A stretch of DNA of 64,000 nt from Rhodococcus yananensis (GTDB lineage Bacteria > Actinomycetota > Actinomycetes > Mycobacteriales > Mycobacteriaceae): assembly GCF_020515525.1 (NCBI RefSeq), contig NZ_JAIYEP010000004.1, forward strand, positions 1 to 64,000, in the 5' to 3' direction. Below the pieces are notes generated by a model. That model did no database searches. It was not told where the DNA came from and was given only the letters and a program-made list of their open reading frames with translations. This document shows, piece by piece, positions 51,597-61,971 of this stretch. Numbering within the stretch: the first letter of the stretch is position 1; the number at the start of each line of letters is the position of its first letter. A program made the position numbers and the translations under genes.

Positions 51597-52961
51597 ATGA
51601 CCGACACCGTGGACCACGTGCGCACTCACCTCGACCACGCCCTCGTCGAGGACCCCGAACAGGGCAAGCACCAACTCCGCCGCGATGTCTTCACCGACGA
51701 GGAGATCTTCGAACTCGAGATGAAGTACATCTTCGAGGGCAACTGGGTGTACCTGGCGCACGAGAGCCAGATCCCGAACGTCGGCGACTACTTCACCACC
51801 AACATCGGCCGTCAGCCCGTCGTGATCACCCGCGACAAGGACGGTGGACTGAACTGCCTCATCAACGCGTGCAGTCACCGCGGTGCCATGCTGTGCCGCC
51901 GCAAGACCGACAACCGCACCACCTTCACCTGCCCGTTCCACGGGTGGACGTTCCGCAACAACGGGAAGCTGTTGAAGGTCAAGGACCCCCGGGACGCGGG
52001 CTACCCCGAGCAGTTCAACACCGACGGAAGCCACGATCTGACGAAGGTCGCACGGTTCGAGAACTACCGCGGTTTCCTCTTCGGGTCGCTCAACCCCGAC
52101 GTGCTGCCGCTGACCGAGCATCTCGGTGACACGACGAAGATCATCGACATGCTCGTCGACCAGTCCCCCGACGGGCTCGAGGTACTCCGCGGCTCGTCCA
52201 CCTACACCTACGACGGCAACTGGAAGTTGCAAGCGGAGAACGGCGCCGACGGCTACCACGTGTCGGCGACGCACTGGAACTATGCCGCGACGACCGCGCG
52301 TCGCACCGCCGGCGAGTCCACCAACGAAACCAAGGCGATGGACGCCGGAACCTGGGGCAAGCAGGGTGGCGGCTACTACTCGTTCGAGCACGGGCACCTG
52401 CTGCTGTGGATGTGGTGGGGCAACCCCGAGGACCGCCCGCTGTTCCCGCGCAAGGACGAACTCGCCCGCGAGTTCGGCGAGAAGAAGGCCGAGTTCATGG
52501 TCGGCGCGTCCCGCAACCTCTGCCTGTACCCGAATGTGTATCTGATGGACCAGTTCTCGTCACAGATCCGGCATTTCCGTCCGATCTCCGTGGACAAGAC
52601 CGAGGTCACGATCTACTGCATCGCCCCGAAGGGGGAGAGCGCCGAGTCCCGCGCGAACCGCATCCGCCAGTACGAGGACTTCTTCAACGCGACCGGCATG
52701 GCCACCCCCGACGATCTCGAGGAGTTCCGGTCCTGCCAGAAGACCTACCTCGCGACCGCCGCACCGTGGAACGACATGAGCCGCGGCGCAACACACGTCC
52801 TGAACGGACCCGACCAGGTGGCACAGGATCTCGGCATGAAGAACGTCCTGTCGAGCGGCGTCAAGACCGAGGACGAAGGCCTGTACCCGATCCAGCACGG
52901 CTACTGGCTCGAGCAGATGCGCAAGGCTGCCGACGCCGAGCAGGCCGCAGAGAACGCCTGA
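51597..52961 (+). CDS. benA: Benzoate 1,2-dioxygenase, large (alpha) subunit
   Basis: The product is 454 aa. It has a Rieske [2Fe-2S] site (Cys92/His94 and Cys112/His115 in [10 protein letters not shown] and TCPFHGW) and the mononuclear iron region [16 protein letters not shown]. With BenB it forms the oxygenase that converts benzoate to a 1,2-dihydrodiol carboxylate. It is the first gene of benABCDK, with GGAGG before the ATG at 51597. The size and motifs match other BenA proteins. A toluate dioxygenase (XylX) with broader range is an alternative. Confidence 0.95.
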   Translation: MTDTVDHVRTHLDHALVEDPEQGKHQLRRDVFTDEEIFELEMKYIFEGNWVYLAHESQIPNVGDYFTTNIGRQPVVITRDKDGGLNCLINACSHRGAMLCRRKTDNRTTFTCPFHGWTFRNNGKLLKVKDPRDAGYPEQFNTDGSHDLTKVARFENYRGFLFGSLNPDVLPLTEHLGDTTKIIDMLVDQSPDGLEVLRGSSTYTYDGNWKLQAENGADGYHVSATHWNYAATTARRTAGESTNETKAMDAGTWGKQGGGYYSFEHGHLLLWMWWGNPEDRPLFPRKDELAREFGEKKAEFMVGASRNLCLYPNVYLMDQFSSQIRHFRPISVDKTEVTIYCIAPKGESAESRANRIRQYEDFFNATGMATPDDLEEFRSCQKTYLATAAPWNDMSRGATHVLNGPDQVAQDLGMKNVLSSGVKTEDEGLYPIQHGYWLEQMRKAADAEQAAENA

Positions 52962-52975
52962 GAGGATCCGGAAAA

Positions 52976-53479
52976 ATGACCATCGCAACCGAGTTGACGC
53001 AGACCGAGATCGAACAGTTCCTCTACCGTGAGGCACGCCTGCTCGACGACCGCGATTTCGAGCAGTGGCTCGAGTGCTACCACCCCGACGCCGAGTACTG
53101 GATGCCTGCGTGGGACGACAACGGTGAGACCACCGAGGATCCGCAGTCGGAGATCTCGCTGATCTACTACCCGAACCGGGGCGGACTCGAAGACCGCGTG
53201 TTCCGCATCCGCACCGACCGCTCGTCGGCGACATCGCTCCCCGAACCCCGTACGGGACACAATATCACGAACGTCGAGATCCTGGAGCGTCGTGGCACCG
53301 AGATCGATCTGCGGCACAACTGGTTCTCCCTGTACTTCCGCTACAACACCACGGACACGTACTTCGGGACGACGTTCCTGACCCTCGACGTGTCCGGTGC
53401 GCAGCCCGTGATCAAGAAGAAGAAGATCGTGCTCAAGAACGACTACATCCACCACATCGTGGACGTCTACGTCGTCTGA
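52976..53479 (+). CDS. benB: Benzoate 1,2-dioxygenase, small (beta) subunit
   Basis: The product is 167 aa with the NTF2-like fold of ring-hydroxylating dioxygenase beta subunits: EIEQFLYREARLLDDRDFEQWLECY, then HPDAEYWMPAW, and a C-terminal KKKIVLKNDYIHHIVDVY. It is structural and helps shape the alpha3beta3 hexamer. The gene starts 14 nt after benA stops. Confidence 0.94.
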   Translation: MTIATELTQTEIEQFLYREARLLDDRDFEQWLECYHPDAEYWMPAWDDNGETTEDPQSEISLIYYPNRGGLEDRVFRIRTDRSSATSLPEPRTGHNITNVEILERRGTEIDLRHNWFSLYFRYNTTDTYFGTTFLTLDVSGAQPVIKKKKIVLKNDYIHHIVDVYVV

Positions 53480-53513
53480 TCCACCCCGACACCACGAAAG
53501 GAGGCTCGAGGCC

Positions 53514-55133
53514 ATGACATTCCAGGTGGCACTCGCCTTCGAGGACGGGGTGACCCGTTTCATCAAGTGCAAGCCGAACGAGACGGTTGCCGATGCGTCG
53601 TACAAGGCACGCATCAACATTCCCCTCGACTGCCGCGACGGCGCATGCGGAACATGCAAGGCGTTCTGCGAATCCGGCACCTACGACGGGGGCGACTACA
53701 TCGAGGACGCACTCACCGACGAGGAAGCCGAGCAGGGTTTCTGCCTGCCGTGTCAGATGATGCCGGAATCGGATCTGGTGGTGCAGATCGCGAGCACATC
53801 GGACGTCGCGAAGACCGCCGCGGCGACCTACACGGCGACGATCACCGAGCTGAACCGCTTCTCCGACAGCGTCATCGGGTTCACCATCTCGATCGACAAC
53901 CGCGACGATCTGGTGTTCCTGCCCGGTCAGTACGTGAACATCGGTGTGCCCGGCAGCGACGACGGCACCGGCAAGCAGGCCACCCGCTCGTACTCGTTCA
54001 GCACCGGCCCGAACGAGGACACCCTGGCGTTCCTGGTGAAGATCACCGACGGCGGGCTGATGTCGGAATACCTGCGCGACCGCGCGCAGGTCGGTGACAC
54101 CCTCGAATTCACCGGACCGTTCGGCAGTTTCTTCCTCCGCGAACGCAAGCGCCCGTCGCTGCTCCTCGCCGGCGGCACGGGCCTCGCGCCGCTGCTGTCG
54201 ATCCTGTCGAAGGTCTCCGTCGACGGCAGCGACCACCCGATCCACCTGATCTACGGTGTCACCTTCGACCACGATCTCGCCGAACTCGACAAGCTCGAAG
54301 AATACTCGAAATCGTTGCCCGGCTTCACATTCGACTACTGCGTCGCCGACGAGAACTCGTCCGCCCCCAACAAGGGATACGTCACGGGCCTGTTCGCACC
54401 GCAGCATCTGAACGACGGGGACGTCGACATCTATCTGTGCGGCCCCCCGCCGATGGTGGAGGCCGTGCGCACCCACCTCGCGGACCAGGGCATCGTCCCG
54501 GCGAACTTCTACTTCGAGAAGTTCAACACCTCCGCCACCCCCGGTGGCGTCACCGCCCCGGCTCCCACGGACGCCGAGAAGGCGGCTGCGGAGAAGGCCG
54601 CCGCCGAGACCGGGCAGCCCGTGGCGCTCGACAGCCCCGCCGATCCCGGGAACTACGAGATCGGTGAGGAGCACCCGCCCGTCGCCGAATCCGACGCCCA
54701 GTTCGACGCGCGCATGGCCCTCGAACTCGGCGTCCTGGAACTCACGATCGGCCGACTCACTCCCGAGCAACTGGTCGAGTTCCGGATCCTCGCCGAGGCC
54801 TCCGGCGCCTCCGTCGAGGGCGACCACTTCACGGACGCGGAGGCGTTCACCGACACCACTGCCGCATTCCACCAGTTCCTGTTCCGCTGCTGTACCAACC
54901 CGGTGCTGCTCGACGCCTACAACCGACTCGAGGTCACCCGGCTGATGTACCGGGTGCTGCGCGACGCCCAGTGGATCGAAGAACACATCGTCGACGAACA
55001 CCTGCAACTCGTCGAGGCGTACGAGCAGGGCGATCGGGCCCGCGCCCGCGACCTGATCGTCGCGCACGCAGACCACGCGAAGGCGACGATGCGCCGCGCC
55101 ATCAGCGATGGCGCCACGGCGGGCGCGCGATGA
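53514..55133 (+). CDS. benC: Benzoate dioxygenase reductase BenC with an extra C-terminal FCD-like domain
   Basis: The product is 539 aa, about 200 longer than classical BenC (~338). Residues 1-95 are a plant-type ferredoxin (Cys40, Cys45, Cys48, Cys80). Residues ~105-340 are the FAD/NADH reductase (FLPGQYVNIGVPG, RSYSFSTGP, LLAGGTGLAPLLS, YLCGPPPMVE). After an Ala/Glu-rich linker (345-395), residues ~398-535 look like the FCD effector-binding domain of FadR/GntR regulators: DTTAAFHQFLF, EEHIVDEHLQLVEAYEQGD and LIVAHADHAKATM keep the Asp and three His positions that bind metal there. No helix-turn-helix is present. The fusion could sense benzoate or a product, or serve as a structural domain. 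RBS is AGGAGG. Confidence 0.92.
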   Translation: MTFQVALAFEDGVTRFIKCKPNETVADASYKARINIPLDCRDGACGTCKAFCESGTYDGGDYIEDALTDEEAEQGFCLPCQMMPESDLVVQIASTSDVAKTAAATYTATITELNRFSDSVIGFTISIDNRDDLVFLPGQYVNIGVPGSDDGTGKQATRSYSFSTGPNEDTLAFLVKITDGGLMSEYLRDRAQVGDTLEFTGPFGSFFLRERKRPSLLLAGGTGLAPLLSILSKVSVDGSDHPIHLIYGVTFDHDLAELDKLEEYSKSLPGFTFDYCVADENSSAPNKGYVTGLFAPQHLNDGDVDIYLCGPPPMVEAVRTHLADQGIVPANFYFEKFNTSATPGGVTAPAPTDAEKAAAEKAAAETGQPVALDSPADPGNYEIGEEHPPVAESDAQFDARMALELGVLELTIGRLTPEQLVEFRILAEASGASVEGDHFTDAEAFTDTTAAFHQFLFRCCTNPVLLDAYNRLEVTRLMYRVLRDAQWIEEHIVDEHLQLVEAYEQGDRARARDLIVAHADHAKATMRRAISDGATAGAR

Positions 55134-55927
55134 GCGACGCGAAGGTGTTCCCCGGAAGGTTCGACGGACGTCGGGTCACGGTGACCGGGGCCGTGCAGGG
55201 CATCGGGCTGACCGTCGCGACCCGGATCGCGGCCGAGGGTGGTGAGGTCGTGCTGGTGGACCGGTCCGACCTCGTGCACGAGGTGGCCGAGAAACTCCGC
55301 GCAGACGGTGGTATCGCGCATTCGGTCACCGCAGACCTCGAGACGTTCGAGGGCGCCGAGGACGCGTTGGCGTTCGCGGTCCGCGAGGCCGGCGGCGTCG
55401 ACGTGTTGATCAACGTCGTGGGCGGCACGATCTGGGCGAAACCCTACGAGGAGTATGCGTCCGACGAGATCGAGAAGGAGATCCGCCGGTCGCTCTTCCC
55501 CACGCTGTGGACGTGCCGGGCGGTCGCACCGTACCTGATCGAGCAGCGGTCCGGGACCATCGTGAACGTGTCGTCGGTGGCGACGCGCGGCGTCAACCGC
55601 ATTCCGTACGCGGCGGCGAAGGGCGGCGTCAACGCGATCACGGCGTCGCTCGCGCTCGAACTCGCCCCGCACGGCGTGCGGGTGGTCGCGACCGCGCCGG
55701 GCGGAACCGTCGCCCCGGAACGCCGCGTCGCCCGCGGCCCGGCGCCGCGGTCCGAGCGGGAGAAGGCCTGGTACCAGCAGATCGTGGACCAGACCGTCGA
55801 CTCGTCCCTGTTCAAGCGGTACGGCACGCTCGACGAGCAGACCGCCGCGATCACCTTCCTGGCCTCCGAGGAGGCCTCCTACATCACCGGCACCGTCCTC
55901 CCGGTTGCCGGCGGCGATCTGGGGTAG
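55130..55927 (+). CDS. benD: Benzoate diol dehydrogenase BenD
   Basis: This 265-aa short-chain dehydrogenase oxidises the cis-dihydrodiol carboxylate to catechol with release of CO2. It has the NAD motif TGAVQGIGLTVATR, NVVGGTIWAKPYEEY, catalytic Ser in NVSSVATRG and YAAAK (Tyr and Lys). The C-terminus ITGTVLPVAGGDLG is typical. The ATG at 55130 overlaps the benC stop (ATGA). Confidence 0.93.
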   Translation: MSDAKVFPGRFDGRRVTVTGAVQGIGLTVATRIAAEGGEVVLVDRSDLVHEVAEKLRADGGIAHSVTADLETFEGAEDALAFAVREAGGVDVLINVVGGTIWAKPYEEYASDEIEKEIRRSLFPTLWTCRAVAPYLIEQRSGTIVNVSSVATRGVNRIPYAAAKGGVNAITASLALELAPHGVRVVATAPGGTVAPERRVARGPAPRSEREKAWYQQIVDQTVDSSLFKRYGTLDEQTAAITFLASEEASYITGTVLPVAGGDLG

Positions 55928-55952
55928 CGCCCCACCCACTCCCGTCGTCGAA

Positions 55953-55993
55953 GGCCTCACCAACAGGCCGTCCCTGCTGGTGAGGCCATTTTC
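55953..55993 (+). terminator. Hairpin with T tract between benD and benK
   Basis: GGCCTCACCA-A-CAG pairs with CTG-C-TGGTGAGGCC, followed by ATTTTCC. Readthrough or a second promoter would be needed for benK, which starts at 56038. Confidence 0.7.
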
Positions 55994-56037
55994 CTACCCG
56001 AAATCACCTGTGATCCCCCACACACTCGGAGTCATCG

Positions 56038-57390
56038 ATGAACCGGACCACACAGAGCACACAGGGCTGGACCAGTCCGCAGCACAAGCGCAGCGTCCTG
56101 TGGATCGTGTCGCTCGCAACCCTCGCCATCATCTTCGACGGCTACGACCTCGTCGTGTACGGCACCGTCCTGCCCACCCTCATGGCCGACCCCGCCCAGA
56201 TCGGTGAACTGTCCGCGCAGCAGGCCGGCGCACTCGGTTCGTACGCGCTGGTCGGTGTGCTCGTCGGCGCGCTCGTCACCGGTGCGCTCGGCGACCGACT
56301 CGGCCGACGCCGCATGATGCTCGTCAACATCGTCTGGTTCTCCGTCGGGATGGGTGCCGCGGCCTTCGCCACGAGCATCCCGATGTTCGGTGCCCTCCGG
56401 TTCTTCACCGGAATCGGTGTGGGTGGTCTCGTCGCCACCGCCGGCGCCGTCGTCGCCGAGTTCGCGCCCGCCGGACGCCGGAATCTGTTCAATGCGATCG
56501 TCTACAGCGGTGTCCCCGCCGGCGGTGTGCTCGCGTCGCTGCTCGCCATCGCGTTGCGCGACGTGATCGGATGGCGCGGCCTGTTCCTCATCGGTGCGTT
56601 GCCGCTGGTGATCCTGCTGCCCCTGGCCCTGGTGAAGCTGCCGGAATCCCCTGCCTGGCTGATCTCCCGCGGCCGGGTGGACGAGGCACGCGGCGTGTGC
56701 AGCAGGTACGGATTCCCCGTGCCCGACACGACACCGCCGGCACCGACGGAGAAGGTCGGATTCGCGGCTCTCGCCAGCCGTCGGTACACGACGGGCACCG
56801 CGCTGCTCGGCATGATGAGCTTCGCCGGGTTGCTCCTGACGTACGGCCTCAACACCTGGCTGCCGAAGATCATGGCGGATGCGGGCTACGACGCCGACGG
56901 GTCGCTCGCGTTCCTGCTGGTGCTCAACGGCGGCGCCATCGTCGGTGGTCTGATCGCGTCGCGCATCGCCGACGGACGCGGACCGCAGTCGGTCATCGTC
57001 ACCACCTTCTTCCTCGCCGCGGTCGCGCTGGTGCTCCTGACGTTCGGGTTCCCGTTGCCGGTCCTGCTCACCGCCGTGGCGATCGCCGGTGTCGGCACCA
57101 TCGGCACGCAGGTCCTCGTGTACGGGTTCGTGTCGAACTACTACGACACTCCGGCCCGCGCAGCGGGTGTGGCGTGGTGCGCCGGGTTCGGGCGGCTCGG
57201 CGGGATCGTCGGCCCGATCATCGGCGGGGTCCTCATCGGTGCCGGATTCGCCAACAACGTCAACTTCTACATCTTCGCGGGCATCGCCCTTGCCGGTGGT
57301 GTGGTGACGTCGTTCGTCCGGGCGCCGAAGACCACGGTCACCGCGATCGACGTTCCCCGGCCCGCACCCGCGACTACCGTGGACGTGTGA
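56038..57390 (+). CDS. benK: Benzoate transporter BenK (MFS, AAHS family)
   Basis: The product is 450 aa with 12 predicted membrane helices. The first helix has the aromatic acid:H+ symporter signature IIFDGYDLVVYGTVLP, and the loop between helices 2 and 3 reads GALGDRLGRRRMM, the MFS motif. It imports benzoate with protons. It follows benD after a hairpin and overlaps the next gene's GTG by 4 nt. Confidence 0.9.
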   Translation: MNRTTQSTQGWTSPQHKRSVLWIVSLATLAIIFDGYDLVVYGTVLPTLMADPAQIGELSAQQAGALGSYALVGVLVGALVTGALGDRLGRRRMMLVNIVWFSVGMGAAAFATSIPMFGALRFFTGIGVGGLVATAGAVVAEFAPAGRRNLFNAIVYSGVPAGGVLASLLAIALRDVIGWRGLFLIGALPLVILLPLALVKLPESPAWLISRGRVDEARGVCSRYGFPVPDTTPPAPTEKVGFAALASRRYTTGTALLGMMSFAGLLLTYGLNTWLPKIMADAGYDADGSLAFLLVLNGGAIVGGLIASRIADGRGPQSVIVTTFFLAAVALVLLTFGFPLPVLLTAVAIAGVGTIGTQVLVYGFVSNYYDTPARAAGVAWCAGFGRLGGIVGPIIGGVLIGAGFANNVNFYIFAGIALAGGVVTSFVRAPKTTVTAIDVPRPAPATTVDV

Positions 57391-60089
57391 CCGAGAACGC
57401 TGGGCTGGTCGGACGCGAACGCGAGCGATACCGACTCGACGGGCTCCTCGACGAGGTGCGGGCCGGAACCCCCGTGCTCGCCCTCGTCGAGGGGCCTCCG
57501 GGTTCCGGAAGAACGTCCCTGGTGGACGATTTCATCGAACGCCATCCGACGATGCGGGTACACACCGCGTCCGGGGCGGAATGGGAACGTCACCACCCGT
57601 GGGGTGTGCTCGAACAGTTGACCGGCGCGGTCACGGGTTCCGGCGATGCCATCGACACCGCGCACGCATATCTCGAGACCGTGCGGGAGCCGACGCTGGT
57701 CGTCGTCGATCATGCGCACCTGTCCGACGTCGACTCGCTGCAGACGCTCTCGTCGATGATCCGGCGTGCCCACGACCGGCCCGTGCTCATGCTGTGGATC
57801 GTCCCGGACGTCCTGCCCGCCTCCGTCGACGACGATGTCGCCCGGGTGCTGGCGGTGCACCGCGGCACGACTGTGCATGTCGGGCCGCTCACCCCCGAAT
57901 CCGTCGCGCGTCTCGTTCTGGTACACACCGGCATCGACCTGTCGCCGTGGACGGCACACCGACTCCACGACCACACCCTCGGGAATCCCGGGGCGGTGCA
58001 GCAGTTGCTCGACGAGATCCCGCACGCCCAGTGGCATCGATGGCGGGAGCGGTTCCCCGCGCCGCAGCAGGTTGCGTCGACAGTGCAGCGCACGCTCGCG
58101 TCCTGCGCACCGGCGACCCGCGATCTGGTGCGGGCCGCCGCGATTCTCGGCGACGGCGCGCACCTCACCGTCGTCGCCGCCCTCACCCCCACCGACGACC
58201 CGATTCCTCTTCTCGACGAGGCATTTTCGACGGGTCTGCTCACGGTGTCGGAAGAGCGCGGTGTCACCACCGTCTCGTTCGCCGACCCCATGACGCGGGC
58301 CACGGTCACCGACGGCATCGGCCCGGCCGCACGGCACGACCTGCACGCCCGCGCAGCGGAACTCGTCGACGACGAGGGCCGCTCACTGTTCCATCTGGTG
58401 TCGGCCACCCCCACCTCCGACGGTGCCCTCGCCGACCGTCTCGACGACTACGCACGAGAACGCGCGTCCGACGGCGAATGGCGACGCGCGGCGGAGGCGC
58501 TCATCACCGCGGGTCGCATCACGCCGGACCGTGATCTGCGCACGCAACGCCTGATCCGCGGTGTCGACGCACTCATCGGTGCGGCCGATCTTCCTCAGGC
58601 CCAGACGTTCGTCCCCGAGATCGAGAGCGTCCCGGGCGGACCGATGCGCAACACCGTGCTCGCCTACCTCGCGATCCAGCGTGGCCGCGCAGCCGAAGCC
58701 CACCATCTGCTGACCGCGGCGTGGGAACTCGGGGGCGACCCTCCGTCGGATCCCGGACTCGCCGCGATGATCTGCCAGCGCATGGTGCTGCACTCCCTGG
58801 CGCGACTTCGCGGTGACGACCTGGTCGACTGGGCGGACCGTGCCGCATCACTGGTCCCCGAGAACACGCCCGCGGCCGTCGAGGCGGCAGCGATCCGCGG
58901 ACTGGGGCTCGGCATGACAGGGCGCATCGAGGAGGCGCGCGAGGCATACGCGACGCTCCCCGAGCACACCCGCCTGGGTGCGCAGAGTCAACGCATCCGC
59001 ATGGCCGAGGGATGGTTGGCGCTCGTGCTCGACGAACCCGACCGGGCCCGTACCGAACTCGAGATCGCCGAGCCCACCTCGTTCCGCGGCGGGTCACTGA
59101 GGATCTCGTTGTGGGCGCAGGCGTGGCTGGCGCGCACCCAGTTCGTCCTCGGCGCGTGGGACGACGCGCTGCGGACAGTGGATCGAGCTGCAGCACAACT
59201 TGATTCGACCGGGCTGGATCTGCTGCGACCACTGGTGCACTGGACGGGGGCACAGATCCACGCGCTGCGCGGCGACTGGGCCGCGTCCCGGGAACACATC
59301 CTCCGCGGCCGGGCCGGCGTCAACGACTACGCGCTGATGCTCGTCCCGTCCTGCATCTCGGCCGCGCAGTGCGCCGAGGTCGCGGCCGACTACGACAGCG
59401 TGCTGCGGTATCTCGAGCCGCTGCGGACACTGCAGCACCGGGCCGCCCTCGACGAGCCGGGCTTCTGGCCGTGGACCGACCTGTACGGGAATGCGCTGGT
59501 GATGACCGGCCGGGTCGACGAAGCCGATGCCTTCCTGACTCCGCACGAGGAGCGCGCCGTGGCCCGCGGGCACCGCTCCGCGAAGGCACGCCTGGGCTAC
59601 GTGCGGGGACGGATCCACGGAGCCCGCGGCGACATCGACGCGGCGCAGGAGTCGTTCGAGTCCGCACTGGCCGAGCTCACACCGCTACCGCTGCCGTACG
59701 CGCGTGCCCGCGTCAACTTCGCCTACGGGCAGACGCTGCGTCGCGCCGGGCGCCGACGGGACGCCGACAGTGTCATCCGCACGGCTCGCGAGCTGTACTC
59801 GACCCTCGGAGCGACCTCGATCACCGCCCGGTGCGACCGCGAACTGAAGGCCGGCGGGCTCAAGGGTGGCGCCTCGACGACCGGCCGCGAGTCGGCGGAC
59901 GTGTCGGCTCTGACCCCGCAGGAACGTGCCGTCGCAACGCTCGTCGCGGGCGGGAACACCAACAAGGAGGTGGCGAGCGAGCTCTTCCTCTCGGTCAAGA
60001 CCGTCCAGTACCACCTGACCCGCGTGTACGCGAAGTTCGGGATCCGGTCACGCAGCGAGCTCGCGGCCCGGTTCCGGCAGGAGCAGTGA
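57387..60089 (+). CDS. benR: LuxR-family (LAL) regulator, probable activator of the ben operon
   Basis: The product is 900 aa with the large ATP-binding LuxR layout: an N-terminal AAA/NTPase region (VGRERERYRLDGLLDEV), a long TPR-like helical middle, and a C-terminal LuxR helix-turn-helix (LTPQERAVATLVAGGNTNKEVASELFLSVKTVQYHLTRVYAKFGI, in parts). The P-loop reads GPPGSGRTS, with Arg in place of the usual Lys, and the Walker B strand has one Asp (TLVVVDHAHL). ATP hydrolysis may therefore be weak or absent. A LuxR-type BenR next to ben genes is known in Corynebacterium, which supports the call. The GTG start overlaps the benK stop (GTGTGA). Confidence 0.82.
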   Translation: MTENAGLVGRERERYRLDGLLDEVRAGTPVLALVEGPPGSGRTSLVDDFIERHPTMRVHTASGAEWERHHPWGVLEQLTGAVTGSGDAIDTAHAYLETVREPTLVVVDHAHLSDVDSLQTLSSMIRRAHDRPVLMLWIVPDVLPASVDDDVARVLAVHRGTTVHVGPLTPESVARLVLVHTGIDLSPWTAHRLHDHTLGNPGAVQQLLDEIPHAQWHRWRERFPAPQQVASTVQRTLASCAPATRDLVRAAAILGDGAHLTVVAALTPTDDPIPLLDEAFSTGLLTVSEERGVTTVSFADPMTRATVTDGIGPAARHDLHARAAELVDDEGRSLFHLVSATPTSDGALADRLDDYARERASDGEWRRAAEALITAGRITPDRDLRTQRLIRGVDALIGAADLPQAQTFVPEIESVPGGPMRNTVLAYLAIQRGRAAEAHHLLTAAWELGGDPPSDPGLAAMICQRMVLHSLARLRGDDLVDWADRAASLVPENTPAAVEAAAIRGLGLGMTGRIEEAREAYATLPEHTRLGAQSQRIRMAEGWLALVLDEPDRARTELEIAEPTSFRGGSLRISLWAQAWLARTQFVLGAWDDALRTVDRAAAQLDSTGLDLLRPLVHWTGAQIHALRGDWAASREHILRGRAGVNDYALMLVPSCISAAQCAEVAADYDSVLRYLEPLRTLQHRAALDEPGFWPWTDLYGNALVMTGRVDEADAFLTPHEERAVARGHRSAKARLGYVRGRIHGARGDIDAAQESFESALAELTPLPLPYARARVNFAYGQTLRRAGRRRDADSVIRTARELYSTLGATSITARCDRELKAGGLKGGASTTGRESADVSALTPQERAVATLVAGGNTNKEVASELFLSVKTVQYHLTRVYAKFGIRSRSELAARFRQEQ

Positions 60090-60141
60090 GCGTCGGCCCA
60101 CCGATCGCGGGGAACTCGACGGTGCCTGGCAGGATGCATCC

Positions 60142-60858
60142 ATGCGTTCACGTCTCCGAACCGTCCTCGTCTCCACCGTGGTCGTGGTGATCACGCTGAC
60201 GGTCGTCGCGTTCGGTGGCTTCGAGCTGATGAATTCCCGCACCGTCCAGTTGTTCGGGACGCTCGTGAATCGCGTCGACACCGACGAGAAGGTGGTGGCG
60301 TTGACCCTCGACGACGGTCCGAGCACCACCACCGGCGAGGTGCTCCGCACGCTCGACGAGGCGGGTGTTCCGGCGACGTTCTACGTGACCGGCGACGAGA
60401 TGGCCGAGCACCCGGATCTGGGGCGCGCGATCGTCGACGCCGGACACGAACTCGGCAACCACACCGCGTCGCACCGCCGGATGGTGTTCGTCGGACCGGG
60501 CACCGTCGCCGACGAGATCGAACGCACCGACGCGGAGATCCGCGCCGCGGGATACGACGGAGAGATCACGTTCCGTCCGCCCTACGGCAAGAAGCTGATC
60601 ACGCTGCCCCGGTATCTCGATCAGCACGACCGCACGACCGTCACCTGGGACGTGGAGCCGGACTCGGTGTCGGCCGACACCGACGTCGACACGATCGTGC
60701 GGACGGCCGTGGAGCAGACCCGCCCGGGGTCGATCATCCTGTTGCACGTCATGTATCCGTCGCGGGCCGCGTCGCTCGCCGCGATTCCGGGGATCGTCGC
60801 CGCGCTGCGGGCCGACGGCTACCGGTTCGTGACGGTGTCGGAGATGCTCGCGAACTGA
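60142..60858 (+). CDS. Membrane-anchored polysaccharide deacetylase (NodB family)
   Basis: The product is 238 aa. An N-terminal helix (VLVSTVVVVITLTVVAFGGF) anchors or exports it. The NodB motifs are TLDDGPS (catalytic and metal-binding Asp pair), HTASH (zinc His), RPPYG, and the late LLHV. It would remove acetyl groups from N-acetylglucosamine in cell-wall glycan or peptidoglycan outside the membrane, often to resist lysozyme. No partner gene is adjacent. Confidence 0.88.
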   Translation: MRSRLRTVLVSTVVVVITLTVVAFGGFELMNSRTVQLFGTLVNRVDTDEKVVALTLDDGPSTTTGEVLRTLDEAGVPATFYVTGDEMAEHPDLGRAIVDAGHELGNHTASHRRMVFVGPGTVADEIERTDAEIRAAGYDGEITFRPPYGKKLITLPRYLDQHDRTTVTWDVEPDSVSADTDVDTIVRTAVEQTRPGSIILLHVMYPSRAASLAAIPGIVAALRADGYRFVTVSEMLAN

Positions 60859-60963
60859 CGTTCGGCACACGAACTCCGACGAATTCCCTGCGTGACCGGG
60901 CACGGCCCGACACACTGGTCGCCACAGGCATCCACATCGTTCGGCGGGGACAGGAGAATTCGG

Positions 60964-61971
60964 ATGGCGCGTCCGGTCCAGGTCGTCGTACTCGGCTCCG
61001 GCTCGTGGGGCACCACCGTCGCGTCGCTCGCGGCACACAACACCCCGACGCTGGTGTGGGCCCGCGATCCCGCCACCGTCGCGGAGATCAACGAGCACCG
61101 GCGCAACAGCCGGTATCTCGGCGACCGTGAACTCCCCGACGGGCTGCGTGCCACCGCGGACATCGAGGAAGCCGCTCAGCAGGCCGACGTGCTGGTCGTC
61201 GGGGTGCCGTCGCACGCGGTCCGGTCGACGCTCGAACAGATCGCCGACCTGTTGCGTGCCTGGGTGCCGATCCTGTCGCTCGCGAAAGGACTCGAACCCG
61301 GAACCCGGCTGCGTCCCACCCAGGTGATCGCGGAATGCCTGCCCGGGCATCCCGTCGGTCTGCTGTCGGGACCCAACATCGCCGGCGAGATCGCGGACGG
61401 CAAAGCAGCGGCGTCGGTCGTCGCGATCCAGGACGACGCCGTCGCGACCGCGCTGCAACCGTTGTTCGCGTCGAAGGTGTTCCGCGTGTACCGCAACACC
61501 GACGTGCTGGGGTGCGAACTGGGCGGTGTCCTCAAGAACATCGTCGCGATCGCCGCCGGGATGGCCGAGGGCCTCGGTGTCGGCGACAACACCCGGGCGA
61601 TGGTGCTCACGCGGGGCCTCGCCGAGATGACCCGGCTCGGCGAGGCGATGGGTGCCGATCCGCGCACCTTCGCGGGCCTGACCGGCATCGGTGACCTGAT
61701 CGCCACGTGCACCAGCCCGTCGTCACGCAACCGGCGGGTCGGGGAGGCGCTGGCGCGCGGTCTCACCCTCGACGAGATCCTCGTCGAACTCGGTCAGGTT
61801 GCCGAGGGCGTCAAGACCGCGCCGACCGTCATGGAACTCGCCCGCGAATTCGACGTGGAGATGCCGATCGCCGCGGAGGTCGAGGCCGTCGTCGCGGGTC
61901 GGCGCACGCCCGCGGAGGCGTACCGGGGGTTGCGGAAGTACGCGGCCGGGCACGAGCAGGACATCGTCTGA
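60964..61971 (+). CDS. gpsA: Glycerol-3-phosphate dehydrogenase [NAD(P)+]
   Basis: The product is 335 aa, the normal length. It has [13 protein letters not shown] (nucleotide binding), [22 protein letters not shown], the catalytic Lys in [18 protein letters not shown], and [18 protein letters not shown]. It reduces dihydroxyacetone phosphate to sn-glycerol-3-phosphate for phospholipid synthesis. The ATG at 60964 has AGGAG upstream. Confidence 0.95.
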   Translation: MARPVQVVVLGSGSWGTTVASLAAHNTPTLVWARDPATVAEINEHRRNSRYLGDRELPDGLRATADIEEAAQQADVLVVGVPSHAVRSTLEQIADLLRAWVPILSLAKGLEPGTRLRPTQVIAECLPGHPVGLLSGPNIAGEIADGKAAASVVAIQDDAVATALQPLFASKVFRVYRNTDVLGCELGGVLKNIVAIAAGMAEGLGVGDNTRAMVLTRGLAEMTRLGEAMGADPRTFAGLTGIGDLIATCTSPSSRNRRVGEALARGLTLDEILVELGQVAEGVKTAPTVMELAREFDVEMPIAAEVEAVVAGRRTPAEAYRGLRKYAAGHEQDIV

